From the NCBI GenBank assembly GCA_026785875.1, contig JAJAZF010000032.1, forward strand, positions 1 through 6,105: a DNA stretch of 6,105 nt, read 5' to 3'. Positions 5,436 to 6,105 of the stretch are shown here, piece by piece. The notes under the pieces were generated by a model, which did not search any database, had not been told where the DNA came from, and saw nothing but the letters and a program-made list of their open reading frames with translations. Made by a program: the position numbers and the translations under genes. The stretch comes from Chamaesiphon sp. (GTDB lineage Bacteria > Cyanobacteriota > Cyanobacteriia > Cyanobacteriales > Chamaesiphonaceae). Within the stretch, counting starts at the first letter, position 1; the number at the start of each line of letters is the position of its first letter.

Positions 5436-6105
5436 ATGAATATCGATCTCCAACGACAACACCAAGAGTTAAGTATGCTGCAAACAGTCGAGTCTCACTC
5501 AATTTGGTTGGGACTTACCACCGCCGACATTGACGATCGACCTAATCCGAGAATTTACACAAATCAAACGAGTTTAGATCATGCTAAATTAAATCAACTG
5601 TGTTTGACAAAATTTCAAGCTTGGTTGGACGAGCGAGAAATTGAACATAGTTTGAGTTTTTCACTCGATGAATCGAGCACGATCTGGGATGTAGTGACGG
5701 GTTGCGCGATTGAGATCGGGACGACTCGATTAATTTTAATTCCGAGCGATAACCTCGATCGGGATGGGATGCGGATACCGCAAGAATGGGTTGATTTGCC
5801 TAATTGGTTGGGTGATTATTATGTGGGGGTTCAAATCGATCTCGAAGCTGGATTGATGAATATTTGGGGCTTTGCCTCTCATCAAACTGTCAAAGACAAG
5901 GGCGAATATCGTCACCGCGATCGAACTTATCGGTTGGATAGCGGCGAATTAGTTGGTAATTTAGATATTCTCTGGTTGGCAACGGACTTAGCTCTCAACG
6001 AACGGGCGATCGTTGATGAAATCCCCACTCCATCATTAGATTCCGCGCTAGATACAATTAGACAGTTAAGTATCCCTTCAGCCTATTCACCACGATCGAA
6101 ACTCA
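5436..6105 (+). CDS. DUF1822 family protein, 3' end beyond the window
   Basis: The frame from the ATG at 5436 is open to the window end: 223 complete codons, no stop. The block MRIPQEWVDLPNWLGDYY (112-129) followed by VGVQIDLEAGLMNIWGFASH, then DRTYRLD and LDILWLATDLAL, is the signature of the DUF1822 family, found in cyanobacteria. The function of the family is not known. The protein is mixed alpha/beta, acidic, and without signal peptide or membrane segment in the visible part. The N-terminal 110 residues contain a Trp-rich, variable region. It starts 62 bases after the sigma-like gene on the same strand, and has no obvious Shine-Dalgarno. The start is supported by lying just after a TATAAT and by the lack of an earlier ATG near it; an internal ATG at residue 14 is an alternative. 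The C-terminus is not in the window. Confidence 0.85.
   Translation, partial: MNIDLQRQHQELSMLQTVESHSIWLGLTTADIDDRPNPRIYTNQTSLDHAKLNQLCLTKFQAWLDEREIEHSLSFSLDESSTIWDVVTGCAIEIGTTRLILIPSDNLDRDGMRIPQEWVDLPNWLGDYYVGVQIDLEAGLMNIWGFASHQTVKDKGEYRHRDRTYRLDSGELVGNLDILWLATDLALNERAIVDEIPTPSLDSALDTIRQLSIPSAYSPRSKL

Noticed and set aside
1..6105. CRISPR array or dispersed repeat family suggested by the frequent CGATCG
   Set aside because: The hexamer is scattered irregularly in genes and spacers with no regular spacing or longer shared unit. This matches the known HIP1-type bias of cyanobacterial genomes.

Overview
The window looks like chromosomal DNA of a cyanobacterium. The palindrome CGATCG, the core of the cyanobacterial HIP1 octamer GCGATCGC, recurs throughout genes and spacers; full octamers sit at 2440-2447 and 2890-2897. 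Three of the encoded proteins also match families that are mainly or typically cyanobacterial. No rRNA, tRNA, CRISPR array, transposase or phage structural gene is visible.

Layout. The left edge (84 to 1, minus strand) holds the first 28 codons of a divergent gene behind a near-consensus sigma-70 promoter (115-144). After a spacer with a perfect -10 box (297-302) comes a 764-residue NACHT NTPase (336-2630). It has an N-terminal helix-turn-helix domain, a complete NACHT core and a helical C-terminal region, which is the architecture of bacterial NLR-like proteins (bNACHT). Next is a 231-residue two-lobed cupin (2811-3506) whose second lobe keeps three histidines but lacks the usual glutamate ligand. 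A 325-base spacer (3507-3831) holds several hairpins, one followed by seven T, and a frameshifted fragment copied from the gene that follows. That gene (3832-5373, GTG start) is a 513-residue sigma-70-like protein with a region-2-like block, a low-complexity linker and a region-4-like helix-turn-helix. The window ends inside a DUF1822-family gene (5436 onward), of which 223 residues are present.

How they may work together. All four main genes lie on the plus strand, but the gaps (180, 325 and 62 bases) and the candidate promoters and terminators argue against one operon. The sigma-like and DUF1822 genes are the closest pair and probably form a functional module. From memory, this pairing recurs in cyanobacteria, often near CHAT-protease-domain genes, but its role is not established. 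The NACHT protein is a candidate defence or conflict sensor. Linking it to the sigma-like/DUF1822 pair is inference from proximity only. The clearest unexpected signal is the decayed partial duplicate of the sigma-like gene immediately upstream of that gene.
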